Shown: one piece after another, positions 36,301 to 43,817 of the stretch
Layout: each line of letters starts with the position of its first letter
Numbering within the stretch: position 1 is the first letter of the stretch
Assembly: GCA_963820035.1 (NCBI GenBank)
Contig: CAWFYK010000002.1
Location: 372,001 to 436,000, forward strand
Length of the DNA stretch: 64,000 nt
Source: JAWWPG01 sp963820035
GTDB taxonomy: Bacteria > Actinomycetota > Actinomycetes > Propionibacteriales > Nocardioidaceae
Reading direction: 5' to 3'
Translations under genes and position numbers: made by a program
The notes under the pieces: model-generated
Told to the model about the DNA's origin: nothing
The model's input: only the letters and a program-made list of their open reading frames with translations
The model's database searches: none

Positions 36301-36820
36301 CGGGAAGCGTCGACCTCCGATTTTCCGGCCGCCGCGAGGCGCTCGGCTTACTGGTAGATGGGTAGCTCAGCCAAGCGGTGGCATGGATGAGGGCGGACCT
36401 CGAGCAGGTCAACCCTGGCGGCTCGACCGGAACAACCCGACGGCTCGACCGGACCAACCCAGGCCCTTCCGCTGTATTCGTGGGTCATTGTGCTGGGATT
36501 CGGCCGGGGAATGGGGGGCAGTAGCTGCCGAGGGCCAGCATGGCCAGTGCCATGAGGGTGTGCCGATGTTGGTCCGCGCCCGGGGTTTGGGTGCCTGCTC
36601 CAGCGGCCCGCCAGTCAAGGGCGGGAAGTCGAACGGCTACCTGCGGAGGCCCCGTCTTGCTCGATCCACGCATCCTTGGGTGTGCGTGGACGATCGGGCA
36701 TCGTCGGGTGCAGATGTAGACGAAAACGCGTGACAACCAGGATGTGCTGGGGCTACCCTGCGGCAAGGGGTGGGGTCCGCTGGCGTCGCCTCGAATTGTG
36801 GTTGACAGAAGGACTCTGCG
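36301..36820. other. Intergenic stretch carrying 22-bp repeats
   Basis: Besides the repeats at 36399-36463, no gene is supported. GGAAGCGTCGACCTCC follows the DUF389 stop. The last 60 bases before ATG 36821 presumably hold the promoter of the next gene. Confidence 0.5.
36399..36463. repeat. 22-bp repeats, inverted copy of the post-der family
   Basis: GCTCGACCGGAACAACC (36421) and GCTCGACCGGACCAACC (36443) are 22 bp apart; a degenerate copy starts near 36399. Reverse-complemented they match the repeat at 15862 (GACCGGAAGAACCTGACGG-like) with few changes. This shows a dispersed family. Confidence 0.85.
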
Positions 36821-37798
36821 ATGACCGATCTGATCTCATTCCGACCGTTGAACGTGACTCTGAGACCAGGTTCCCCGGCGCTGCTGGCTTACGCTGAGCG
36901 AGCAGCGATTTCGGACACCGACATCGCGGTGGGCTTCCATCCACGCCCCGACCTAAATATGACCAATCGGGGCGGTCATACCGTCACCGACTTGTGTTTT
37001 GTCAACCGCTACCTCGGCGGTGAGGGATCCTGGGATGACGGCGACCGCGTCGCTATCGACACGGCCCTCTCCAGCACGCTCACAGATCCCGGGCTGCAGA
37101 ACGTCGTGCAGCAGTATTATGACTCTCCGATCTCAAGCACGATGCTGGCCTCTGACTACCTGGCGGGGGCCATAGCCGGCAGGTATTACAAGGACGACGC
37201 TGAGCAAACCGTGACCCAGCTTTACGCCGCCGGAGTGATTGGCGACGCCGACCCGGCAAGCACGATCATCAACCTCATGTTGCCCCGCGGCATCGTGCTC
37301 GTCGATGGCAACAGTGACGGGACAGACGCCGAAGCAGCGCATGCCGCCGCCGTACTCGTCGACGAAGACCAGGCTGACTCCACTCAAGGGCTAGGCGGCT
37401 ACCACGGGTCGGTTCACGTCCGCGCCGCGGCCGCTGCTGGCGCCATCGGCGATGTCACTGTCTACTACTCGGTCGGTGTCTACTCCCAGGGCGCCAATGG
37501 CATCGTCGCGTTCGACGCACCGTGGAAAAACATCGCCGCCACGTTCTACCACGAAATCAACGAGTTCCGCACCGACCCCGACGTGGAAGACGTCATCAGG
37601 ACGGGTAACGCGGCGCTGCTCGGTTGGTACTCCGCCAAAGGCGGCGAGATCGGCGATATCCCGATGTCACTGGCGGGAGCAAACCTTTCCCTCATCATGC
37701 AGGAAGTCCAACTGGCCGACGGCAGTAGCCAACCGGTGCAGTTGATGTGGTCCAACGCTGTTGATGGACCTGAAGGCCCGATCGATACTCCACACTGA
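36821..37798 (+). CDS. Metalloprotease-like protein with HExxE and GGEIGD motifs
   Basis: The 325-residue protein has no signal peptide. Its C-terminal half contains WKNIAATFYHEINEFRTDPD and LLGWYSAKGGEIGDIPM, the spacing seen in actinobacterial proteins with SHELTEAITDP and GEIGD motifs, some related to plant EXORDIUM-like proteins. The His-Glu-x-x-Glu could bind zinc. LMWSNAVDGPEGP near the end also fits. I give no substrate. A GACAGAAGGA region precedes ATG 36821. It stands alone. Confidence 0.6.
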   Translation: MTDLISFRPLNVTLRPGSPALLAYAERAAISDTDIAVGFHPRPDLNMTNRGGHTVTDLCFVNRYLGGEGSWDDGDRVAIDTALSSTLTDPGLQNVVQQYYDSPISSTMLASDYLAGAIAGRYYKDDAEQTVTQLYAAGVIGDADPASTIINLMLPRGIVLVDGNSDGTDAEAAHAAAVLVDEDQADSTQGLGGYHGSVHVRAAAAAGAIGDVTVYYSVGVYSQGANGIVAFDAPWKNIAATFYHEINEFRTDPDVEDVIRTGNAALLGWYSAKGGEIGDIPMSLAGANLSLIMQEVQLADGSSQPVQLMWSNAVDGPEGPIDTPH

Positions 37799-37922
37799 CG
37801 GGTCCCCGCCAAACTGTTCGAGGGCAGGAGGTTTTCGGGGTCTGTCAGGGAAAAGGTGTGGGCGCGGTCTCATCTCAGTGGCTTTCTGCTGGCGCTCCTT
37901 CGGCCAGGTGTCATGAGCTAGG

Positions 37923-38852
37923 TCAGGGCAGCAAGACGATCTTGCCGCGGGTGCGCCGCTCGGCCAGCGCGGTGTACGCCGCCTGCACCTCGTCCAGGGG
38001 GTACGTCGCCGCCACGGGCACCACCAGGTCGCCGCTGGCGATCAGGTCTGCCAGGCCTGCCAAGGTGCGTGCTGTCGTGGACTCGTGCCCGAACACCACG
38101 CGGGTGCCGTTGCGTTGGGCGGCGTCGAAGTCTGCGATCGTCACCACGCGTTCCGGTGGGACGCCGAGTCCGAGCGCGAGATCGGTGTAGCCCTGCCCGA
38201 AACAGTCCAAGAACGCCACCGCACCCTCAGGTGCGGCGGCCCGCAGCCGCCCGGCCAGATCGTCGCCTCTGTTGACCGGCTCCACACCCACGCCCCTGAG
38301 CCACGCGTCGTTGTCGGGGCCGGCCACGCCGAGCACCCGCGCGCCGCCGTGCACGAGCAACTGGACCAAGACCGAGCCCACGCCGCCCGCCGCGGCGGTC
38401 ACCACCAAAGTCCCACCCGACTGCGGAGCCAGCGCGTCGCGCATCGCGACCGCGGTGCCGCCCGCGACGTACAGGCTGCCCGCCTGCTCCCAGGACACCT
38501 GCTCGGGGCGACGGGTGATCTGCTCGGCCGGGACCGCGACGTACTGGGCGTGTGCGGAGCGATCCCCAGACCAGCCGATCACCTCGTCCCCGACGTTCCA
38601 GCCGGTCACCTCCGCGCCGGCATCGACGATGCGACCGGCGAAGTCGCTACCTTCACCCATCGGGAACGCTGCGGTCCGCTCGGGGTCCATTGCCCCTTCT
38701 CGGATCATCGCCTCGCCCGGATTGACTGACGTGGCGACCACCTGAACCACCACCCCGTCGGGAGCGGCCTCTGGGACATCCACCTCCCGGATCTTGAGCA
38801 CTCCCACGCCGCCATACCCGTCCAGCCTGACCGCGCGCATCCGTGTCGCCAT
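37923..38852 (-). CDS. Zinc-independent MDR-family NADPH:quinone reductase
   Basis: The 309-residue protein is a medium-chain dehydrogenase/reductase. The N-terminal catalytic domain (MRAVRLDGYGGVGVL, VNPGEAMIREGA, GEGSDFAGRIVDAG) is followed by the nucleotide fold TAAAGGVGSVLVQLL and the C-terminus AYTALAERRTRGKIVLLP. Zinc ligands are absent, as in quinone reductases. ATG 38852 has GGAGGGTGGAGG upstream; the frame further 5' reads through non-coding DNA. Confidence 0.9.
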   Translation of the reverse strand: MATRMRAVRLDGYGGVGVLKIREVDVPEAAPDGVVVQVVATSVNPGEAMIREGAMDPERTAAFPMGEGSDFAGRIVDAGAEVTGWNVGDEVIGWSGDRSAHAQYVAVPAEQITRRPEQVSWEQAGSLYVAGGTAVAMRDALAPQSGGTLVVTAAAGGVGSVLVQLLVHGGARVLGVAGPDNDAWLRGVGVEPVNRGDDLAGRLRAAAPEGAVAFLDCFGQGYTDLALGLGVPPERVVTIADFDAAQRNGTRVVFGHESTTARTLAGLADLIASGDLVVPVAATYPLDEVQAAYTALAERRTRGKIVLLP

Positions 38853-39119
38853 GCCTCCACCCTCCCGCAGTGACCAGCGAAAGGCGAGAGCGCCGATTGC
38901 CGTCGCCCCTGCCAGGGCCAACTTCTGACCTGCGACGAATACCGCACAGTACGGCGGTGCTTGGCCTCGCGGGTCGAGGTTGGCCGATAGGACCGCGCAT
39001 GCCGACGCTGACTCCGCGACCTTCTCCATGACCGCGAGGACTGGGTGACCTGCGTCTACCCGGCTCAGGAGTGCTCTTCGGCCCTGATCATGTGAGGCCC
39101 CGGCCGAGACAATGGCAGG

Positions 39120-39569
39120 GTGACCCGCCTCCGTGGGCAGCGAGAAACCTTGCTCTTCGTCGTCTCGAGCTTTCTGCTGATCGCTGGCGGGGGAGCCTGG
39201 CTTGCCTCCGGCCTGGAGATCGCGCGCGTCCTCTGGGTCGCGGGCACGGTGCTCGGCCTCGTGTTTGCGCTCCTCTGGACGCTGAAGGCGATCCGCGATC
39301 GCCGGCCCAGTGTGGACGTGATCGCCCTCCTCGCGCTGGCCGGAGCCCTCGCGGTCGGCGAGCCCTTCGCGGGCGCCATGATCACGGTGATGCTCGCGAG
39401 CGGGCAGCTCCTGGAGGCGCGCGCCGCGATCCGGGCGAGGCGTGAGCTGAGCCTGCTCGTCGGGCGGGCACCCCGCACGGCACGGCGCCAGGTGGCAGGA
39501 CGCGTCGTCGTCGTTCCCATCTCCTTGACGCCATCGGCAAAGCAGCCGCCCGATCCCCGCAGACCCTGA
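39120..39569 (+). pseudogene. Truncated copy of the P1B-5 ATPase N-terminus
   Basis: From GTG 39120 (MTRLRGQRETLLFVVSS) the sequence is almost identical to the ATPase gene starting at 59874, with about ten differences over 400 bases. It covers two transmembrane segments and the start of the actuator domain (RRQVAGRVVVVP). At about 39518 the identity ends and an unrelated 17-residue tail follows. All catalytic parts are missing. It is a partial duplication, not a working transporter. Confidence 0.92.
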
Positions 39570-40068
39570 AGCCGGGGCCTTCGGTCACCCTACTGCTGGT
39601 CTGTGGTCCGTCGGTCACCGTCCTCAGACCACCGCGTGAGCCCTCGCCACTCGCCGCTGCACTGTCCCGAGGACGTGAGCTTCCCAGGACACCACCGGCC
39701 GTTGTCGAGGACCCCGACGGCCTTCGGTGGCACACGGGTCGGTAGTCGCTGGTGTCGGAAGCTGGCTCGAACGCGGGTCCGTTCCGCCATCAAGCGGCGA
39801 GGGCGTGCGGTGCCTCTCCCTAAATCGGCAGACAGGAGAGGCACCTGAGGACGGGTCGACGCCGCTTTGGTGTCGACCCTCCCCTCGGTCCAGCCTAAGC
39901 GGGGCTCAGGCGGAACGGCTGGAAACGCGCGAAACGCGCGAAACGCAAGCCTCTCAAGCACCGGTGCTTGTGCCGCAGCAATGAAAATCTCCCAGCACCC
40001 TTGGGTGGGGTGTTGGGAGCGCGAGTCACATCCTGGACTCACCTATGACACTACTCCTCCGTGCACGC
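39570..40068. other. Gene-free stretch between the ATPase fragment and the IS256 element
   Basis: No supported gene. A 9-10 base tandem motif GCGAAACGC occurs three times near 39925, a hairpin lies at 39989-40019, and the last eight bases (40061-40068) are the IS target duplication. Confidence 0.55.
39989..40019 (-). terminator. Terminator-like hairpin
   Basis: CTCCCAGCACCC and GGGTGTTGGGAG form a 12-bp stem (one G-T pair) with a 7-base loop. On the minus strand it is followed by ATTTTCATT, so a minus-directed intrinsic terminator is possible. Confidence 0.5.
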
Positions 40069-41528
40069 GAGGTTGTCCCGGCTCTCGTGGAACTTGAGGT
40101 GGCGGTCCCCCGCCTGACGCCTGCCTTGCGGTAGGTGTTGGGCGTCCGCCAAAGACGACCCAAGGAGACAGGGGACCACCGTGAACAAGAAGTATCAGAC
40201 GAGCGAGATCGACACGAGCATGCTGGCCGTGCCCGGGCAGGTGAGCGTGGTGATGGACGAGATCGCCGCCGACATGCGCGAGGGGTTGCTGGCCCTCGCG
40301 GTCGGTGCCGGGCTGCAGGTGATGGCCCAGCTGATGGAGGCCGACGTGACCGCGGCGTGCGGGCCGCGGGGCAAGCACGACCCGGACCGGACAGCGACCC
40401 GGCACGGCACCGAGGCCGGGTCGGTGACTCTGGGCGGCCGCAGGGTGCCGGTGACCGGCCCCGGGTCCGTGCCGCCGATGGCAGCGGCGAGCTGGCGGTG
40501 CCGGCCTACGAGCTGTTCAACTCCACCGAGCTGCTCGGCAAGATGGCGATGGAGAAGATGCTCGCCGGGCTCTCCACCCGCCGTTACCCGGTGGGCCTGG
40601 AGCCGGTCGGCGAGCAGGTCACCGCGTCGGCGAGGTCGACGAGCAAGTCGGCGGTCTCGCGCAAGTTCGTGGCGATGACCGAGACCGCGTTGGGCGACCT
40701 GCTCGGCAAGGATCTGCCGGGCTGGATCTGGTGGCGTTGATGATCGACGGCGTCTACTTCGCCGACCACCTGTGCGTGGTCGCGTTGGGCATCGACATCG
40801 ACGGCACCAAGCACCCACTGGGATTGGTCGAGGGATCCACGGAGAACACCACCGTGGTCAAGGAGCTGTTGACCGGGCTACGCGACCGGGGCCTGGACAC
40901 CACCAGGCCGATCCTCGCCGTGCTCGACGGCGCCAAGGCGCTCGCGGCCGGGATCAAGGAGGTCTTCGACTACCCGGTGATCGCCAGGTGTCAGCTGCAC
41001 AAGCTGCGCAACGTGCGGGACCACCTGCCCGAGAACATGCGCGGACCCGTGACGAAGCAGATGCGCAAGGCCTACCACGCCGACTCCGCCCTCGAGGCCC
41101 AGGCACTGCTGGAGGCGTTGGCCAAGGAACTGGACAAGACCCACCCCGGCGCCGCCGGCAGCCTGCGCGAGGGCCTGGCACGAGACACTCACCGTCCTGC
41201 GGCTCGACGTCTCGCCGACCTTGGCCAGGACCCTTCGGTCCACCAACGCCGTGGAGTCGATGATCTCCATCAGCCGCGACCACTCCCGCAACGTCAAGCG
41301 TTGGCGAGACGGGCAGATGGCGCTGCGCTGGTGCGCCGCCGGCATGGTCGAGGCGAGCAAGCAGTTCCGCCGCGTGAACGGACACCTCCACCTGCCAGCA
41401 CTACGCGCCGCCCTCGAGCAGCACGTCGGAGCCGAGACTGTCGGAGCCGACTGCAATGATCACGACGTGAGCGCAGCCTGATGCTCACCGGACCGCCACC
41501 GAAGTTCCACGGAACTCGGGACATCCTC
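40069..41528 (+). mobile_element. IS256-family insertion sequence with 8-bp target duplication
   Basis: The element is bounded by imperfect inverted repeats beginning GAGGTTGTCCCGGCTCTCG on the left and, on the other strand, GAGGATGTCCCGAGTTCCG on the right (22 of the first 27 positions match). GTGCACGC flanks it on both sides (40061-40068 and 41529-41536), the 8-bp duplication expected for IS256. The internal transposase is frameshifted. The intact duplication suggests that the insertion site has not rearranged. Confidence 0.9.
40181..41481 (+). pseudogene. IS256-family (mutator) transposase with frameshifts
   Basis: The product starts MNKKYQTSEIDTSML and has the mutator-type layout. Catalytic Asp residues lie in LMIDGVYFADH and ILAVLDGAKALAAG, and the Glu in STNAVESMISISRDH; YPVIARCQLHKLRNV is the conserved central block. 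Frame switches occur near 40470, 40715 and 41170, so at least three indels break the frame. Programmed frameshifting is not known for this family, so the element is probably dead unless helped in trans. Confidence 0.9.
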
Positions 41529-41547
41529 GTGCACGCCCCCGAACGCA

Positions 41548-41581
41548 CACGAGGCCCCCATCGGTCCGTGGGAGCCTCGTG
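41548..41581. terminator. Strong hairpin, terminator-like
   Basis: CACGAGGCCCCCA pairs with TGGGAGCCTCGTG (13 bp, one mismatch) around an 8-base loop. No U-run follows, so it is called by stem strength only. It lies just after the IS256 element. Confidence 0.5.
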
Positions 41582-42121
41582 CTCGACGGGGTCCCGGCCG
41601 GGCAGCCGATGGGTATGGGTGAGAGATCCCACCGGCTCGTGGAGCGTCCTTCCGCAAGGAGGCAGAGGGATGAGCTCGCGCACTCACGCTACGCCTACAC
41701 GGCCCCCGTAGATAGGGCCGTCCTAGTTGATGGTTCCGCTCTTCAAGTGTGCACCCGCAGCCCGGCGGGCGACCCAGGCGTCTGCAAAGGGGCACTTTGC
41801 GGGTAACGAGTGCTCAAGTGTGCCCCCCTGTTGTGCTGCGCGGTTCCATGTCCCCGGCATGCCTCGCTAAGCACCGCGGACTTCACGCTACGCCCCTCCT
41901 GATCCCGAGACAACCTTGGGGCGGGTTGCCGGCTACTTGGGCTGCTCAATGTCCCAGAGGCGAGCTGAGGCCAGATTTCGCGCACTGGTGTTGGGGTATT
42001 GAGTGGGCAGGTCAATGCGCGAGTCGTCATTGACCGACGGCCCCGGGAATGTAGCGGACTCCCCCCGGGGCCGGCCATCCTGAGGTGGGGAGCTGCGGAA
42101 TCGTTGCCCTGATGCGAAGAC

Positions 42122-42176
42122 GAACAAGACCCCCACCGCTCGACTGAACAAGACCCCCACCGCTCGACTGTGGGGG
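42122..42176. terminator. Hairpin with its left half tandemly duplicated
   Basis: A 24-bp direct repeat (42122-42145 and 42146-42169) ends in the hairpin CCCCCAC-CGCTCGACT-GTGGGGG. The first repeat can also pair with the right arm, so two alternative stems compete. Confidence 0.6.
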
Positions 42177-42558
42177 CCTTGTGCTCGACGGGCTCTGGGT
42201 CGAGCAGCCGACGGAAACGCGGTGTCGAGCCTTGCGGATCACGTCGACCTGAGTGCGCCCTCACGCACCGGGGGCAGCCGAGGGACGCGCTCACATCCGA
42301 GGCTACGCCGAATATGCGCTGCTCGATAGTGGCATGGAGGTCTGGCTCGTGAGACGTGTCTGAAGGAGACGTGTCTGAAGCTGGCCTGGAACCGGTCGAG
42401 CACGAGCGGACGTCACACACGCTCGGTAGCCTGCTCGTCGTGCACCCGATCGACCCCCTCGAGGTCCGGTCCCCGTCGCGTGCGCCAACCCTGCAACGGT
42501 GCGTCCCTGGATCTTGAGCACCCTTCGGCGGGTCCGCGGCGCTTTCGCTTGTTGGGGG

Positions 42559-43026
42559 CTAGGACGAGCTTGCCTCGTCTGCGAAGTCCACATGGTCTAA
42601 CCGCTGCTCGAGTTCGCCAGACTGAGGGCTGGCCGCATGCTCGATGATGTCGCGAACGGCTTCGCGCTCATCCTCGTCGCACTCGACGATGACCCGTTCG
42701 AACCCGCCCTCGAGATCCACCATGGATTCATAGCCGGCGCTCCTCAGAGCAGCCGTCTCGAAGACGGGGTCAACGCCTGCGGACACCGTGTGGACGACTG
42801 TGTGCGTCTCCGGTGACCGCAGATGGGCTTCGGTCTTGGCTTCGTTGAACGTCCATTTCCGCAACATGAGCGGAATCCCTATGCCGACAATCAGGATTGT
42901 GACGATTACTACTACGCCGATGGCAACCACGGCTACTCCGATCCGCGAGCCTCTGCCATGTGCTCCAAGGCGCAAGGCCGCTGTGCTGCGCTCCTCGCTG
43001 ACCCTCTGAGCGTCGTTCTTTGCCAT
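42559..43026 (-). CDS. Single-pass membrane protein of unknown function
   Basis: The 155-residue protein has a basic N-terminus and one strongly hydrophobic segment (VAVVAIGVVVIVTILIVGIG, about residues 32-51), followed by an acidic soluble domain with VIVECDEDEREAVRDIIEHA that might be a small ferredoxin-like fold. No family is recognised. ATG 43026 gives MAKNDAQRVSEE. It is divergent from the CoA-binding gene across a 173-bp gap with a palindrome. Confidence 0.65.
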   Translation of the reverse strand: MAKNDAQRVSEERSTAALRLGAHGRGSRIGVAVVAIGVVVIVTILIVGIGIPLMLRKWTFNEAKTEAHLRSPETHTVVHTVSAGVDPVFETAALRSAGYESMVDLEGGFERVIVECDEDEREAVRDIIEHAASPQSGELEQRLDHVDFADEASSS

Positions 43027-43054
43027 CGGACCGTCTAGAGGCATTGGTCACTGG

Positions 43055-43076
43055 CGGGGGAGTCTCTGGTCCCCCG
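43055..43076. promoter_or_regulatory. Palindrome CGGGGGA-N8-TCCCCCG in a divergent promoter region
   Basis: Perfect 7-bp arms, 28 bases upstream of the minus-strand membrane protein start and about 124 bases upstream of the CoA-binding gene. GGGGA and TCCCC arms recall DosR-type boxes, but spacing and flanks differ, so the regulator is unknown. Confidence 0.5.
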
Positions 43077-43199
43077 ACGTGTCAGCTCGCCCGGTTTGTC
43101 AGGTCCATCGCCTCTACCGCGCCACTGGCTCGGGTCGAAGTATTGACCCCGGAGTGTGCCCTGCGTGGACACAAGAACCTCACGTGCAAAGGAGAAACG

Positions 43200-43676
43200 A
43201 TGGTCAAGATCAAGGATGCCGCGGCCAACTTCCTGGCGCACAGGAAGATCGCTGTCACCGGTGTCTCTCGGACCCCGGCAAACCACGGTGGAAACATCGT
43301 CTACGCGCGGTTGCGGGAGCGCGGCTACACCGTGTTCGCCATCAACCCGAATGCCGATCGGGTCGAAGGCGACGTCTGCTATCACGACCTGAAGTCCGTG
43401 CCCGACAAGGTGGAAGGCGTCGTCATCGGTACTCGGCCAGAGACCGCTGAGCAAACCATGCGCGAATGTGTCGACCTGGGCATTAAGGACGTCTGGATGC
43501 ACCGGTCGTTCGGCGGCGGCAGCGTCTCCGATACGGCGGCCGCCTACGGCCGCGAGCACGGGGTCACCGTGATCGACGGCGGATGCCCGTTGATGTTCGA
43601 GCCAACCTCCGACGCCGGCCACAAGGTGATCCGAGCCATGTGCACACTTACCCGGAAGGTGCCCACAAGGGTCTGA
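43200..43676 (+). CDS. CoA-binding domain protein (YccU-like)
   Basis: The 158-residue protein is a single CoA-binding Rossmann domain: KIAVTGVSRTPANHGGNIVY, then GYTVFAINPNADRVEG and VVIGTRPETAEQTM, ending GVTVIDGGCPLMFEP. Family members bind CoA; the role is unclear, though in other bacteria they may act in acyl-CoA metabolism or protein acylation. AAAGGAGAAACG precedes ATG 43200, a strong ribosome site. Confidence 0.88.
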   Translation: MVKIKDAAANFLAHRKIAVTGVSRTPANHGGNIVYARLRERGYTVFAINPNADRVEGDVCYHDLKSVPDKVEGVVIGTRPETAEQTMRECVDLGIKDVWMHRSFGGGSVSDTAAAYGREHGVTVIDGGCPLMFEPTSDAGHKVIRAMCTLTRKVPTRV

Positions 43677-43817
43677 CGGGAAGCGACCTCGAGGTGCCTC
43701 CAGGGTTGTCTGGCGGTGCATCGACTGACAAAGGTCCTCCCGACCGGAGGACGTTGGTCTCTCGTACAACCGCGCTCACCGTCGAAGAATTGGGGGAAGA
43801 CTCGCCGAGGAGTCAGC

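Larger units (their letters stand above)
41537..42558. other. One-kilobase gene-free stretch with hairpins and diverged repeats
   Basis: No protein gene is supported. Two strong hairpins (41548-41581 and 42154-42176) are each followed by the related sequence TGCTCGACGGG and CAGCCGA, giving two diverged modules about 600 bp apart. CAAGTGTGC occurs twice (about 41744 and 41814). GAGACGTGTCTGAAG is directly repeated at about 42350 and 42365. Confidence 0.55.

Noticed and set aside
40061..41536. Programmed frameshifting of the IS256 transposase
   Set aside because: Breaks occur at three places in different frames without slippery sequences of the usual type; IS256-family transposases are made from a single frame.
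43055..43076. Confident DosR box
   Set aside because: Only the GGGGA/TCCCC arms agree; spacing and outer bases depart from the consensus.
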